Origin: Cordylochernes scorpioides
Taxonomy: Eukaryota > Arthropoda > Arachnida > Pseudoscorpiones > Chernetidae
Direction of reading: 5' to 3'
Assembly (NCBI GenBank): GCA_030710605.1
Contig: CP092881.1
Location: forward strand, 71,663,118-71,727,117
DNA: 64,000 nucleotides
Shown: positions 9,731-21,755 of the stretch, piece after piece
Layout of the letters: each line of letters begins with the position of its first letter
How positions within the stretch are numbered: the stretch's first letter is position 1
Notes under the pieces: model-generated
The model's database searches: none
Told to the model about the DNA's origin: nothing
Seen by the model: the letters and a program-made list of their open reading frames with translations, nothing else
Position numbers and translations under genes: made by a program

Positions 9731-9732
9731 AT

Positions 9733-9998
9733 AAGACCAGTTGGTCTCGAGAACCACGCCATCAACATCTCCTCAGCGGCGAAGCACGCGACCTACGTAT
9801 TCTTCGTAGATCGCGAAATACGTGGTGTCGCTGGAAACCCGCTGGTGATTCTCCACCAAACTCTGCAGCGCTGGCAGAGGCGCCATATTCATTGTACATA
9901 GTGTATATAATGCATATTATATATTTTTAAATGTTACAGACTGTGCACTTTGCATGTATTGACAAGATGTCAATAAAATTATTTTAATTGTCAATTGT
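9733..9998 (+). repeat. SINE-like repeat (S family), copy 1
   Basis: Starts GTTGGTCTCGAGAACCACGC, includes a hairpin around the ACCTACGTATTCTTCGTAGATC segment, then GTGTCGCTGGAAACCCGCTGG, TCTGCAGCGCTGGCAGAGGC, and ends TGTCAATAAAATTATTTTAA. Other copies: 15909-16150, 33872-34035 continued at 34636-34780, and reverse at 40884-41143. I see no clear pol III A/B boxes, so SINE is a working label. Confidence 0.7.
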
Positions 9999-10635
9999 CT
10001 AAGTATAAAACCTAAAAAATATAAATTGCTTATTAATTATTACCGATATGAAGCAATTATGGTAACCTGTATCGTAAAGAGGTTGCTAACTATCCATTTT
10101 CTTATATAACGTAATTCAGGGTATGCTAATGCCAAAGTTGAAAATCAAATCATGACAAATGCTCTAAATAAATTGAAGTTAAAATATATCACTATATGAA
10201 GTAAATCCTCTTCTATTTAGATAGGAGAGCTACACTAGCCCGTCTGAACAGGCCCATGCTGTACTTAGAAAATCTGTGTATGTAGAGAAATTTAAATTTC
10301 CTGTAGTGGATTGTGATTTCTTAATAAATTAATTCGTCGAGTGACGAAGAAACTAAATGCTGAAAATTTTGATAATACTTATTATCCTTGATCGATCGTT
10401 AAGGACGTGTGATAAACTCATGAATTTCTTTATTTTATATTGAAAATATTTATAATTTTCATCTCTTAATAGTGAAAATACTTCCTATATTATTACATTT
10501 TGTGTATAAGAATTTGTATTGATTCAAATGAATGGATACAGAATGGATAAAGAAATAAGAGGTATTAACAGAACATCCGCTATACTGAATGAATATATTT
10601 CAGTGTAAACTCTTTATTTTAATTTGAATTCTCAA
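9999..10635. other. No gene seen
   Basis: AT-rich sequence without coding or RNA features that I can support. Confidence 0.35.
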
Positions 10636-10639
10636 AGAA

Positions 10640-11085
10640 TTATTTCAACAACAACAACAAAAAGGCTTTTTATTAGGGCCCATTGCCCTGTATGGATTCG
10701 CCATACAACAACAAAACAATACAGCAATTCCTCTCCCTTTCCCCTTGTGCACGCGAGTCTTTGTTTGAAAAGGGATTTATTTAGGCATCTGTTCTAAAAC
10801 TTTCCTCACTACCTCTTTTGTGTATGAATCTATTTAAAATTGATCTGTAGAAATTATAGAGTTCTATTGCTATATTTTTCTTTTCTGAAATAGTTCTTAG
10901 CGTCTTCAGTGGGTTGCTAAGTCTCCAGAATGTGTTTTTAAGAGTTTTTCTCTTTCTTCCCCTAAATATTGGCATTCTGTGATATAGTGGGAGATTTCAT
11001 CAGATATCATATTTCCACATATCCTGCAGTGAATATTTTCCTTTTTGATGATGAGAATATGATTTTTTTCTATCTAGAGTTGAAG
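10640..11085 (-). pseudogene. LINE 3' end: C-terminal zinc motif and 3' UTR
   Basis: Read on the minus strand, 11045-10950 encodes KENIHCRICGNMISDEISH followed by YITECQYLGEE. That is the C-x2-C...H...C motif found at the C-terminus of many LINE ORF2 proteins. The frame then shifts, and a second frame runs to a stop at 10781. The 3' UTR ends in a CAACAACAACAA-type simple tail near 10650. No RT domain is present, so this is a strongly 5'-truncated insertion. Confidence 0.65.
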
Positions 11086-11164
11086 TAAAGAATTATTTCA
11101 TATATTGTAGAAGTCGGTTATATCGTAGTAGCTCGGGACTGAGAAAATTATGCTTATATAATAA

Positions 11165-11375
11165 GTATTATTTTTTAACGTTTCAACAGAAATCTTTTGT
11201 CTTCGTCAGGAGAAAAGAAATTAAAATAAAGCATTTGGGAAGGTGTTAAAAATTGTTCTTAAGTTGCAAGGGACAGAACAATTTTTTACGCGTTGCCAAA
11301 TGCTTTATTTTTATTTATTGAAACGTTGAGAAAATAAAACTTTTACTGGCCGAAGTGTCTATTTTTTAAATAACT
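11165..11375. repeat. Head-to-head pair of P-tail family copies
   Basis: 11175-11275 is a minus-strand copy (CTCCTGACGAAGACAAAAG at the core, TTGCAAG distal). 11262-11375 is a plus copy that lost the CTGACGA part but keeps GAAACGTTGAGAAAAT and GGCCGAAGTGTCTATTTTT. In the minus copy the stem I 3' strand reads AAAAA, so the ribozyme fold is broken. Confidence 0.6.
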
Positions 11376-11399
11376 ATGAATGCCGGCCAGGCAACCTCT

Positions 11400-11905
11400 G
11401 TCTTTACGATAAACACTACACTGTAAAGTCGACCGCCAGATGTCGCGGCTTTCCCTATATAAACCGATTGCTGTTGTTTTCAGTACCCCTGGGCTCAATA
11501 CTATTGGACCCGTCTCCCCCTGATCTCCGCGGATCACCACCCTGCCCCCCTCCTCTACATCCCGGCTCTCCTGGCCTCACCTGGCGATGATCCCCTGGCC
11601 ACCCATCCCCAGGCCCCTCCAACAATTCAATGTATATATTCCGCTTTATGCGTCCATCGGGGCTCAAAAATCATCATTCTGGTTAGCAGCCCCGTAAATA
11701 AAGATATTTCTGTTTCCCGTTGGCCGGCTCAAATCTTTCTGTAGATATGTAAATACGCATTTAGTTTTTACTATTCTACTCACCTTAAGTCAGGCATTTC
11801 TTCCTTAATTATTTTCATCAACTCAATTAAAGCAATTTGTGATTAAAATTAATTTTATTGAATTTTTTAAGAAGTCCACGACTGCAACAGCACCAAAATG
11901 CTAAC
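11400..11905 (+). repeat. LTR B copy, interrupted
   Basis: GTCGACCGCCAGATGTCGCG, a TATA-like CCTATATAAACCG, then GCTGTTGTTTTC, an unmatched GC-rich insert (about 11485-11695), TTTCCCGTTGGCCGGCTCAA, ACTCAATTAAAGCAATTTG and CCACGACTGCAACA. The same order occurs at 47661-47952 and reversed at 27486-27706. TATA box, attaAA-type poly(A) region and terminal CA support an LTR. The GC-rich insert has open minus frames with no recognisable domain. Confidence 0.55.
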
Positions 11906-12105
11906 AAACCCAAAACAATCAGAAACAGCAAGTAATATTTATATATCTCGATATTTCCCAAATCAGCAGAAATTTAATATTATAACGTATATATAAACCA
12001 AAAAAGACTGATAAATAGCGATATATTGTTACAACAAATTTTTGATCTTTATTATAAGCACAATAAGATACACGTATATATATTAAATAATAAAATGGCA
12101 TAATA

Positions 12106-12545
12106 CAGGGTGATCCAAAAGTCCCGCACAACTTTAAAAATTAATAACTCCGCGAATATTTGCGCTAGAGCAATGCGGTAAACACCATTGTGTTCAGGAT
12201 GCAATGGGATTTTTTATGGCAAATAATGAAAAATTCGAAATTGATTTTAGTTACAATTTTATTCGCCAGATGGCGTTCTACCAGAATCAGAGATTCAGAG
12301 GCCAAATTGTTTGATAAATTGAAAAATATAACTGATCGACACGTATTTTTCCTTTTTGAATACCAGGAAAGACCCCTAATAATATCAAATAACAAATTAA
12401 TAAAACACCACTTCGCCAAAAGTATGAAGAATTGGTTAACGATTTTCAAATACAATCAGAGATATGTAAAATAGGTAAATGCAAATTAAAACATGTAGCA
12501 AAAATATTTATATTTTAAATGGGGTTTTGTGGAATAGATTGAATG
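12106..12545 (+). repeat. Left long terminal inverted repeat of the 11-kb element
   Basis: Matches 22690-23115 in reverse. Similarity is strong through GATATGTAAAATAGGTAAATG (12460-12480) and fades near 12530. A 94-95 codon frame (MFRMQWDFLWQIMKNSKLIL...) is open in both arms but resembles no family that I know and may only reflect shared sequence. Confidence 0.75.
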
Positions 12546-13236
12546 TTTAAAAACACTGCTGATATCAATACACGAATTTTTGAAATGTTAATATAGTACC
12601 AAAAATTATGATGGCACTATTAATGGGATTTCTAGCTATAAGAAATGTGTAGTTTCTTGACTGATTGGCGACCCTTGACTATTTAACTGGATATTTGTCA
12701 TGATCCAAAAAATGAAATATAGAGGGGAGTGACAAAATATATTTGTCGTACTTTATTCCAAATATCCTATGGGCTTGTCAAATGTTATCATTGTTTATTA
12801 TACTGTACACAAATTTTTAAAATGTGTCCCCTCAAATAAAAATAATTTTTAAATCGACCTTTTGCGTTGAAAAACGTGGTAGTAAAATCATTTTGTATTA
12901 TTTTTTTTTCACAAAATTTCTAAAGTTATTGGTGTACAGAAAATATTCCTTATGCTATTTCTTCTAATGAGCGAAAAGCGAAAAACTAAACATAAGGGGA
13001 AAAATTGTGTGTACCAGTGTTATTCGAGAAGTTATAACCCTCTGGTTTGCACGACATAATATGTGAGCAAATCACAAACAAAATATTACTGTTCACAAAA
13101 AAAAAGAGTCAAGATGTTAGGACAGCATTTATTATCCCCATATCCCAACACAAAGAGCTGCAAAATATTGGTAGATAATATAATACATGGCAGCTTATAT
13201 AACACATGAGATAACTGCCTTCTCTCTTGTATTAGG
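12546..13236. other. Transposon-internal AT-rich DNA, no gene seen
   Basis: Lies between the left inverted repeat and the transposase remnant. No open coding frame or RNA motif supported. Confidence 0.4.
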
Positions 13237-13978
13237 TCACAATCCTTGCTCAATGTGGCACCCTTCATTCTCAATCACCGCCTGCAGACGATAAATGACA
13301 GAATGGACAGCATTAAATAACATATCTGTTGAAATTGATAAAACGTGCCATCTGATAGAAGCCTTCAACATGGCCAATGTGGTAGGCCAGCATCGATAAA
13401 CACACGATTTAATGTACCCCCATAAACAAAAATCGCAAGGCGTCAAGTCTGGTGATCTTGGAGGCCACTGGTATATAAAGTGGCGACTTATCACACGATT
13501 TTCCTGAACGTATCTTTCAGCAATTGTTTGGCACCTAGGGAGATATGAGGAGGTCCTCCATCTTTCATGAATGTTATTTCGCTTAGTGCTTTTGCCCTGC
13601 AATATGGGAATACCCTTTTCTCTCAAAAGTTGAACATAACGTTCACCAGTTACAAAAACGGTTTTAAAAGTTCTTCCATTGATTTTTCGAAGAAAAATGG
13701 CCCAATAATAAAAGAAGTGAACCCACACAAAATGTAACTCTAGGCTGGTAAAGTGGCATTTCTGTAAAAATCATAGGGTTTTCTGTTGCCCAAATGCGGC
13801 TGTTTTGAATGTTAAATTCTCCGTTTAGAGAAAAGTGAGCATCATCTGTCCACAGAACATTCGACAGCCAGTTTTCATCAATATCAATTTGCCGGAAAAC
13901 CCATGCAGAGAATTCTTGACGCATCTCAAAATCGCCAACTTTCAGCTCGTGAAATCTTTGAATTTTGTATGGGTACAC
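13237..13978 (-). pseudogene. IS630/Tc1/mariner-type transposase remnant
   Basis: Minus-strand pieces in order: a first block with WTDDAHFSLNGEF, carrying the first catalytic aspartate; then a block in another frame near 13575-13525 with FMKDGGPPHISLGAK, carrying the second catalytic aspartate; then WPPRSPDLTPCDFCLWGY with the third acidic position, ending GCHIEQGL and a stop. At least two frameshifts separate the blocks. The N-terminal DNA-binding half is missing because a LINE abuts at about 13979. It would have been the enzyme of the surrounding TA-flanked element but cannot be functional. Confidence 0.85.
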
Positions 13979-14305
13979 ACAATAGAGGCATTAAGTGAAG
14001 CGTCTTCGGATATCACAATCATACTCGGCGAATTTAACGCCAAAAGTTCAATTTGGGGATCACCTGTCCAGGATAACAAAAGTCAGCAGGTTGAGGACAT
14101 GCTAACCGACCTCGACCTTACACCGTTAAATAACGGAGAGAACAGCTATCTATCTAAGTCCACAGGCACAGAATCCGCAATAGACATCACAGCGATAAAT
14201 TACAACATCGCACCCACAACACAATGGAAAATCCTGAGAGGTGCAATCAGCGACCACAGACCAATTTTAACAACCCTAAACTTCAAAATTGAGAATGTCC
14301 ATTAG
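13979..14305 (+). pseudogene. LINE apurinic-type endonuclease, C-terminal half
   Basis: Encodes the C-terminal half of an APE-like endonuclease: DITIILGEFNAKSSIWG (normally GDFNA, here Asp to Glu), then TESAIDITAINYNI and ISDHRPILTTL with the conserved SDH. The N-terminal half is missing at the junction with the transposase. It is the upstream part of the RT-bearing segment that follows, with frame breaks in between. Confidence 0.75.
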
Positions 14306-15893
14306 AATAAAAGAACATGGAACTTTAGGAAAGCCGACTTGAAAAAAATTCACAGAAAAGCTTGAAGAACTGTGCAACGAAAAATTGAATTACAGAACGC
14401 TTGACAAAAACTTGGAAAAATTCTCTTCGAACATTTCAAAAGCTGCAAAAGCATCGATACCTAGAGGTAGACGTAAAGACCTGTGGATACCTTACTGGAA
14501 GGACCACAACATCGAGGCAAAGATTTCAGAGAGAGAGACAATATCAATGAACTTTTTAAAACAAATAAAACAGAAGAAAACAGAAAGGAACTCATTGAAA
14601 TTAGTCACAAAATAGAACAAGAAATTTGGATATGCAAGCAAGAAAAATGGCAGAATTCTGCGAAAAAATGGATCCAAGAAAGGACAGCCAACACTGGAAT
14701 ATGATTAGAGTGTTAGAGAACAATCAAAACCAACACAAATCCTCCAATACTCTAGCCGATATGAATAGAACAGCGAGAACGAGAACAAACAGATAGCTAA
14801 CATAATTGCTGAATATCTTTCAAGCACTTCCATACTCAACTATACGAATGAAGACAGGACTCTAAAAATAATATAAACCAGTTAGTTAAACAAGCAAGAA
14901 ACTTCCATCAACAAGATATTTTCTCGAGAGACTTCACACTGAATGAGCTAAACTCATCAATAAAAAAATCCAAGAGTTCACCAAGAGATAATCTAATCTT
15001 TGGTCAAATGATTAAACACTTTGAAGACAAAGCTAATAATCAACTCCTACGAATACTGAACATTTCATGGCAAACTGGTAAACTATCAAAGAATTTTAAG
15101 ATATCAATTATAGTGCCAATACTGAAGCCAAACAAAGATGCCAAGGAATACAAGAACTATCGGCCAATTGCTCTCACCAGCATACTTTGTAAAATACCAG
15201 AACGAATTATCCACTCTAGGCTCATAGTCTGTCTCACTAACAATAATAAAATAAACTTCTACCAAACTGCCTATAGATCCCAGCACTGTACGACTGATCA
15301 ACTGTTCTACTTCTGTCAATCAATAATAGATTCTTTCCAGGAAAAACCGCCAAAGAAGACCACGGCTATATTCCTTGATATGACCTCAGCTTTTGATCGA
15401 GTGTGGAGGGAGAAATTACGTGAAAAGCTGCACAATATAGGAGTAAGAAGAAAAACCTTAATCTGGATTGCAGACTTCTTAAGGGGAAGAAGGTTAAAGG
15501 TTAGGGTCAATGGAGAATTTTCCAAGGAAGGAAGAACATGGGCTGGTGTAACTCAGGGATCTGTGCTCAGTCCTCTACTCTTCCTGCTATATATTAACGA
15601 CATCCATCCTTACCTCACTGAAGACACAAAGGTTGCCTGTTATGCAGATGATATAGCCATATGGCACACAAGTAGCAGCATAGAAAAATCGTAAAAAATA
15701 CTGAACACATCAATGAGAGGACTGGAGAAGTGGGCAATGGAACTCCAAATGACCATAAACCCAATAAAACCAAACCTATGCGTCTTCTCCACTCACAGGG
15801 AAAAAGGCATAAATATAACAAAAAAAATAAGCATAAACAAACAAATGATTGATAAAATTAGAAATCCATAATACCTAGGTGTGATACTGCAGT
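14306..15893 (+). pseudogene. LINE reverse transcriptase (EN-RT-RNH type), first part
   Basis: 14385-14700 holds the lysine-rich linker between EN and RT, in two frames. The RT core is open at 15008-15694: KNYRPIALTS, FLDMTSAFDRVW (motif A), GVTQGSVLSPLLFLLYIND (motif B) and ACYADDIAIW (catalytic YADD). Stops follow at 15692 and 15869. A SINE-like insertion interrupts at about 15900, and the thumb resumes at 16160. Nonsense and frameshift changes make it dead. Jockey- and CR1-like LINEs are the nearest general match. Confidence 0.8.
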
Positions 15894-15908
15894 CCTGTAT
15901 CTTTCAAG

Positions 15909-16150
15909 TTGGTCTCGAGGACCACGCCATCACCATCTCCTAAGCGGCAAAGTACGCGATCTACGTATTCATCGTAGATCGCAAAATGCGTGGTGTCGCT
16001 GGAGACCCACTGGCGATTCTCCACAAACTCTGCAGCGCTGGAAGAGGCGCCATATTCATTGTACATAGTGTATATAATGCATATTATCTTTTTTTAATAG
16101 TGCAGACTGTGCATGTATTGATAAGATGTCAACAAAATTATTTTAATTAT
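15909..16150 (+). repeat. SINE-like repeat (S family), copy 2, inserted in LINE
   Basis: Starts GTTGGTCTCGAGGACCACGC and ends GTCAACAAAATTATTTTAAT. It splits the LINE frame between the RT palm and the thumb. The hairpin CGCGATCTACG / CGTAGATCGC is nearly perfect here. Confidence 0.75.
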
Positions 16151-16154
16151 TATT

Positions 16155-16482
16155 GATGAGAAATTGGAATTTTCAGAACACATAATTAACACCTCAAATA
16201 GAACCATCAGAAAACTAAACATTCTGAGAAGGCTATGTGGAACAAATTGGGGAGCAAAACCCAGAATTCTCAGAACAACATATACCACCTTAATAAGGCC
16301 GATAATGGAATATGTAACACCGGTCTGGGCTCCCTCAAGCTCATCACTAAAAGTAAGACTAGACAGTGTTCAAGCAAAAGCGGCCAAAATAATCACTGGT
16401 GCTGTTTCATCCACCAACAATGAGAAAATTCAGAGAGAATGTGTTCTAGACCTACTCGCTCGAAAGCAGAAGACAAAATAAA
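16155..16482 (+). pseudogene. LINE RT thumb and connector, continued
   Basis: Encodes EFSEHIINTSNRTIRKLN, LRTTYTTLIRPIMEYVTPVW and VQAKAAKIITGA, the conserved block downstream of YADD in Jockey-type LINEs. It breaks at about 16482 where the R1-like LINE begins. The RNase H part of the same LINE probably resumes at 21756. Confidence 0.75.
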
Positions 16483-18480
16483 AACAACTTGGATCGGCAC
16501 TTCGGAAACGAGGAACCAAAGGACGAGATCTCTCTGACCACTTGTGGTTTGGTAGATCCACCCTTTTCTGAGAATGAGGTGAAACTGACGGCTTTCAAGT
16601 TGGGGAAAAGGAAATCTCCTGGTCCCGAAGGGATCGATAACACGGTCGTGAAAGCCCTGGTAAGGATGCACCCATCGCTTCTTTCCAGGTTATTCAATAG
16701 GTGCCTGGACACTGGTACATTTCCTGAGGCATGGAAGGTTGCCCGAGTAGTGCTTCTCGAAAAGTCTGGTATAAAGGGTAATTCTCATAAGGATTATCGT
16801 CCGCTTTCTTTACTAGTGTGTCTAGGTAGGGTCCTGGATAGCCTACTAGCTCAGCGACTGAAGCACTGGCTAGAGAGTAATGAGTTCCGTTCCTCTTTCC
16901 AACATGGTTTTAGGGAAGGCAAATCCACAATCACAGCTCTGAACGAGGTGTTAGAGGGGCTTGAGATGGGGTTGAATAAGGGTGCTTGGGTTCTTCTCGT
17001 GGCCCTGGACATTGATGGCGCGTTCAACTCCATGAACTGGAACAAGCTGATAAGTAATTTGATGGCCATGGGTTGTCCAGATAATTTGTGCAGCTCGGTT
17101 CGTGACTTCCTGAGGGATAGACGGATTATCCTCAGTTTTGGTGGGCGGAAGTTGGAAAGACACTGTGCTAGGGGTTGCCCCCAGGGCTCCTGCTGCGGAC
17201 CTATTCTGTGGAATATCCTGGCAAACACCGTTGAGCTACTATTTTTAGGAACCTCTGCCTCTCCTGTGTCGAGCCAATCTTGCTATATGCTTCCGGGGCT
17301 TGGTGGCGCCGAAACAGGGATCAGAAGGTGGCAACAACTCTAGAGAGAGTGCAGAGGACAGCGGCACTCAGAATCACAGGAGGATATCGCACTACCAGCA
17401 GTGAGGCCTTTTTGGTCCTCGCTGGGCTTATTCCCCTGGGATTGAAACTAGAGGATGAGACCACAGACAGAAGATCTGGGAGAACAGGGAAGATGCCCTG
17501 GGACTTAAAGCGGGGGCCCTGGAATCGAAGAGGGACCCAAGGAAGCCTCAGCAGTGGTTGCCAAAGTGAAATTGGAGTCCTGGAGGGCCGACAGGGATTG
17601 GCACGGAAGTTTTCACTGATGGTAGTAAGTCTGGAACCAATACTGGAGCTGGGGTAGTGATATTCACTAATGGAGAGCTGATCTTCCAAGAAAGTTTAAC
17701 ACTCAGAGTGGACGAATTGGTCTTTTCAGCCGAGCTGGTTGCGATCAGGGTAGCCCTCAGAGTGTGTGCCGAGAAGAACTTCAGTCCGGACCGCCTCTAT
17801 TCAGATTGTATGTCGGCCCTCGTCGCCATCAATCTGGAGAAAGGGCAACTCGCGCATCAAATAATCCAGGATCTGGAGATGATGACGCGGGCTCCGGAGC
17901 TACCTTGGTTTAGGAGACACAGCCTCTTCGAAGGTAATGAGTTCGCAGACAGGATCGCTAAGGCAGGATGCTTTAGAGGTAGATCACTGAGGACCCCAGT
18001 GACCAAGAAAGAAGTTTACGTATAGGAGGATCAGGGGGCACGTCCAGGACTTATGGTTGGACAGATGGAGGAACAGTGTGAAGGAGAGAGAGGTATTCAA
18101 TGGGGTAACAACACCCAAGTACCTCTGTAAGGTAATGTCCCACAAACTCATTAGGGTAGTTCGGGACATGGGCCCTTCCCCAAGTCTCTCCACAGATTTA
18201 AAATTAAGAGAAACCCGGATTGTGTCTATGGAGAAAGGGATGTGAATGCACGCCACTACGTCTTGGATTGTCCAAGGGTAGTGGGTTTGCAGGAAGAGAG
18301 AAGGAGGGCGAGGGGCGTGATCGAGAGTAAGCTGCTGAGAAATCACAGCAAGCTTCTTGAGAAAGCCCACGACGTGGCAGCTGAGCTTTTCCTCAGCTGT
18401 GAGTGAACAGAGTCGACCGGGGGTTGCCTCCCCGCGGTCCCTGCTGGACACAGTAGATATTTTCCTATTTTGCTGTGATT
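16483..18480 (+). pseudogene. R1-like LINE: RT, RNase H-like and C-terminal zinc motif
   Basis: RT blocks are KRKSPGPEGIDNTVVKAL, DYRPLSLLVCLGRVLDSL, FQHGFREGKSTITALNE, VALDIDGAFNSMNWNKL (motif A) and ARGCPQGSCCGPILWN (motif B), the last very typical of the R1 clade. The YADD/FADD block is missing: the frame passes from motif B into EPILLYASGAWW, so an internal deletion has occurred. Then come an RNase H-like region (EVFTDGSKSGT, ELVAIRVALRV, YSDCMSALVAI, GNEFADRIAKAG) and a C-terminal ARHYVLDCPRVVGLQEER block ending with TGA at 18404-18406. At least three frame breaks. Its GC content is higher than its neighbours, consistent with a separate insertion. Confidence 0.85.
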
Positions 18481-19170
18481 AAAGGCCACCGGTATAGAAA
18501 TCCTTCCAGACACGTTGTCTGGGAGGTGGTGTTTCCAGGTACAATATCCAAGCACTAGCTTGGATACCGTTACTTGGCTTATGAGTTGAACAGAATAGCA
18601 GCGAAGGGCATGCTTCGCATGCCGGCTTGTGGACCGAAAGGTCTGGGTGGCCATCTGCTTCTAGGGTGTACCAACTGTGCTTAGGTGGGATCCTCCAGTT
18701 ATTGTTTATTTTGGCTACTGTTTCTATTTCTTTAAAATTAAGTTTATATTTCTGTAGCAAGGGTTCTTTTGTGCCTTTTTTCGCTAGCGCACCAGCAGCT
18801 TCATTGCCTTCAATGCTAACATGTAAGGGTATCCATTGAAGGTGAATTTGAGGTATTGTGAGTTTTTGGAGATAACCAATTATGTTCCTGCTTACTTTGT
18901 CTCTAAGTTCCCCTGTGTGACTCAAGTGTTGTATGGCACTTCTACTATCAGTAAGAATCCATATATCGTGATGTTTAGTGTTTCTGATGGATTTTAAGAC
19001 TTCATAGATGGCTATAAGTTCTGATCTGAAGACTGAGCAAAAATCTGGGTTTCTTCTGTTTATTTTCTCAATGCCATTTGTGGTTTTGATGAGAGAGCCA
19101 CTGCCAGTGTGTCCCAACTCGTCTCTGCTACCATCGGTATAGATAGTTATTGCATTATCAGGAATTTTAT
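18479..19170 (-). pseudogene. RNase H domain of the reverse LINE
   Basis: Minus-strand frame with IYTDGSRDELGHTGSG (first Asp), VFRSELIAIYEVLKSI (Glu), WILTDSRSAIQHL (Asp) and LQWIPLHVSIEGNEAAGALA. The fourth catalytic position, usually Asp in NEAADxLA, is Gly here. A cysteine-bearing tail follows (CEACPSLLFCSTH). The domain is the 3' end of the LINE whose RT lies at 19317-20750. Confidence 0.75.
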
Positions 19171-19316
19171 ATTTATTATTTCTAATGATAATTGTTTTAA
19201 GTATTCTGGATTTTGGTATTGTTTGTTGGTGGGTTCATTTGAAGTGGCATTAAAAATAACATTTTGTTAGTGGTTCGCATGGAGATATTTTTTCAGCTAA
19301 ATAATATTTTTCCACT

Positions 19317-20750
19317 TTATATTTTAAAAATCCATTTCTTTTGGCCAGGTGGAGAGGGCCTTTTTTTTTTTAGTCTTATATTGGGTTCCCAATTAAGTAT
19401 GTAATTGAAAGTTCTGTGTTTGTTTTCATAACTCTTGATTTTGTTTATATATTTTGGCAGATTGTAGCTTCTTCTATCCTTTAAGGGCATAATGTCTGCC
19501 TCGTAAAGTACAATATTATCAGGGCAGGTATTTCGAAGACCTGTAATAATTCTAGTTGCATTTAGTTGTATCCTTTCCAATGTTTTTAGATTTGTTTCAG
19601 ATGCTGTACCATAGATTTGATATCCATATTCCAAGATAGGTCTCATTAGAGATGTGTAAGTTAATTTTAGTGTTGTTGCTTCAGCTCCCCATTCTTCCTG
19701 AAATATATTTCAAGATTTTTAGTCGGTCTCTTCCTTTTCTAACAACTACTTCAATATGTTTACTGGAGTAAATTTCTGGATCCAGGGTGTAGCCGAGATA
19801 TTTAGGATGTTAAATATATTGCAATTGTTGTTCTTTCAGAATAATATTTGGTCTTATTTTGTATAGTTTCTTATCGGTAGTAAAAAGTCAGGTCTCCGAT
19901 TTTTGGGGGTTAAATTCTAATTTATGTTTATTAGCAAATTTTTCTAGGTGGGAAAGAGTCTTGTTCAAATCTCTTTCAGCTTTTTTCCAGTTAGTGTTGC
20001 TGCTCCATAGAATAATGTCATCAGCAAAAAGTCCAATATTGGTTTTATGTGAATTTTTTTCTTCTATGCCTGCAATAAATAGGGTGAAGAGAGTTGGGCT
20101 AAGGACTGATCCTTGTGGTAATCCTTGGTACAATTTGAAGGTTTTAGATAGAGTGACATTATATTTGACCCTGATGTATATATTTTTAAGGGAATCATTT
20201 ATCAAAGTTATAGCTTTTCCATCAATTTTGAAATGTTTGTATAATTTTGTAATTAACTTGTTTTTCCATACCTTATCAAAAGCTTGTGTAAGGTCTAAAA
20301 AGCAGCTATGATGTGGTTAGTTGGTTTTTTATTTTGTGCATCTTTTTTTACCTTTTGTGTGAAAAATAAGAGTAGGTCTATTGTCCCATGTCCTTTCCTA
20401 AATCAATATTGTTCTTCTGGTAAGAGATTTCTTGTGTCGGGGTGGTAGGTGAGTCGTCTGAGTGAGTCCATTAATTTGCAGCAAATATTTGTGAGGGAGA
20501 TAGGTCGATAGTTTTTTGGGTCATCAGCAGATTTGTCAAGTTTTTAATGGGAATTATTGTTGCATTTTTACAGTCTTGAGGCAATTTTCCAGTTTTCCAG
20601 GAGTTATTGAAAATATTAAGAAGTCTTTCTTTGCCAATTTTGCCCAAGTTTGATATCATTCGGCCATGGATTCCATCTGGCCCAGGAGTCTTGTTTAAGT
20701 CAGTGTTTTCTAATGCATAAGCTAGCTCTTTCATATTGATTTTTTTCATG
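19317..20750 (-). pseudogene. Reverse transcriptase of the reverse LINE
   Basis: From 5' to 3' on the minus strand: LNKTPGPDGIHGRMISNL, WKTGKLPQDCKNATIIPI, then a frame break, LYQGLPQGSVLSPTLFTLFI (motif B), IGLFADDIILWSSN (FADD) and the thumb MRPILEYGYQIYGTASETNL. Several stops and frameshifts break it (near 20470, 20300, 19690). It belongs to the same broad Jockey-like EN-RT-RNH group as the LINE it interrupts but is a distinct family. Confidence 0.8.
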
Positions 20751-21755
20751 GAATATATTGAGTGCTGGTGACATTTTTACAGTTATGAATAATCTTTCGG
20801 GTCTTTTTTCAACCTTGATTTTACTACTTATTTGATATGAATTACCTAAAAGATTGGCAGCAATTTTGTCATTAGTTGCTGGTGTACCATCTGTATTCTT
20901 AATCATATTTGTGTTTTCAGTTTGTGGCTGGATTCTGTCAATTTGTTTTGCCAAATTCCAAAGTTTTGTATTTGGGTTTCTTGGGTTCAGGTTTTCACAG
21001 GTTTGTTTCCATTTTTCCCTTTTCACATTTACGTATAATCTTTTTATTTTTGCAATCACAATGTTCAGTTCAGTTCTACAATTTGTTTGGTTTTGGGTGC
21101 ACTTTTTTGTAGTTCATTTTTTTAGTTATAAGTGTTTGAATATTTTTTGCCTGGTGTGTATAATTTGGAAATTATTTCTTAATATTACCTCTTGGTATTG
21201 CAACTTTGGCTGCTTCAATAATGGTGTTTTCGAAAGATATCATATTAGCCTTTTTGAAGTTCCAGAAATTTTCTTAATTGAGCTAATTTTGGTCTTGGTG
21301 CTAATTCCTATCAAATTAGGCAAATGATCACTTCCAAAACTTTTTAATATTTGCTATTTGCATTTGTGGAAAATGTCAGGATAGTAAAAACTTATATCAA
21401 GGGCTTGTGCAGTATTATAGCTTGTAGGAATGATGGGTAGGATTGCCATCATTTAAGCAAATGAAGGCTTTGTCGTCAAATATGTTTGATAGTATTTTGC
21501 CTCTTGGGTTTGGCGTAGAACATCCTCATAGTTGATGTTTGGCATTAAGGTCACCTACAATAATAGTGTTGCCTGTAAGAAATTGAGCCATTGTTCCATC
21601 GTCAATAAATGTATTGTTTAGAGGGTTATACATATTGTATATGTTGATGGCTTTGTTTTGATTGAGGTAGACTTTGATACCTTGGGCTTCGAGGTCTAAT
21701 GTTTGGAATATTAATGGCTATGTCCTCATACTACAAATTCTTGATTAAAAATGCT
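20751..21755 (-). pseudogene. Endonuclease and linker of the reverse LINE
   Basis: On the minus strand, around 21590-21340, GNTIIVGDLNAKHQL has the APE GD-N-A motif, followed by an in-frame stop, GCSTPNPRGKILSNIF and FGSDHLPNLIGI with the SDH motif. A linker MIAKIKRLYVNVKREKWK lies at 21059-20860. The 5' end of the LINE is lost at about 21755. Nonsense codons make it inactive. Confidence 0.7.

Noticed and set aside
12190..12474. 94-codon frame in the long inverted repeat as a transposase N-terminus
   Set aside because: It is in the wrong orientation in the left arm relative to the transposase remnant and shows no helix-turn-helix or other motif that I recognise.
19859..20311. 150-residue plus-strand frame
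   Set aside because: Antisense of the reverse LINE RT (FADD block).
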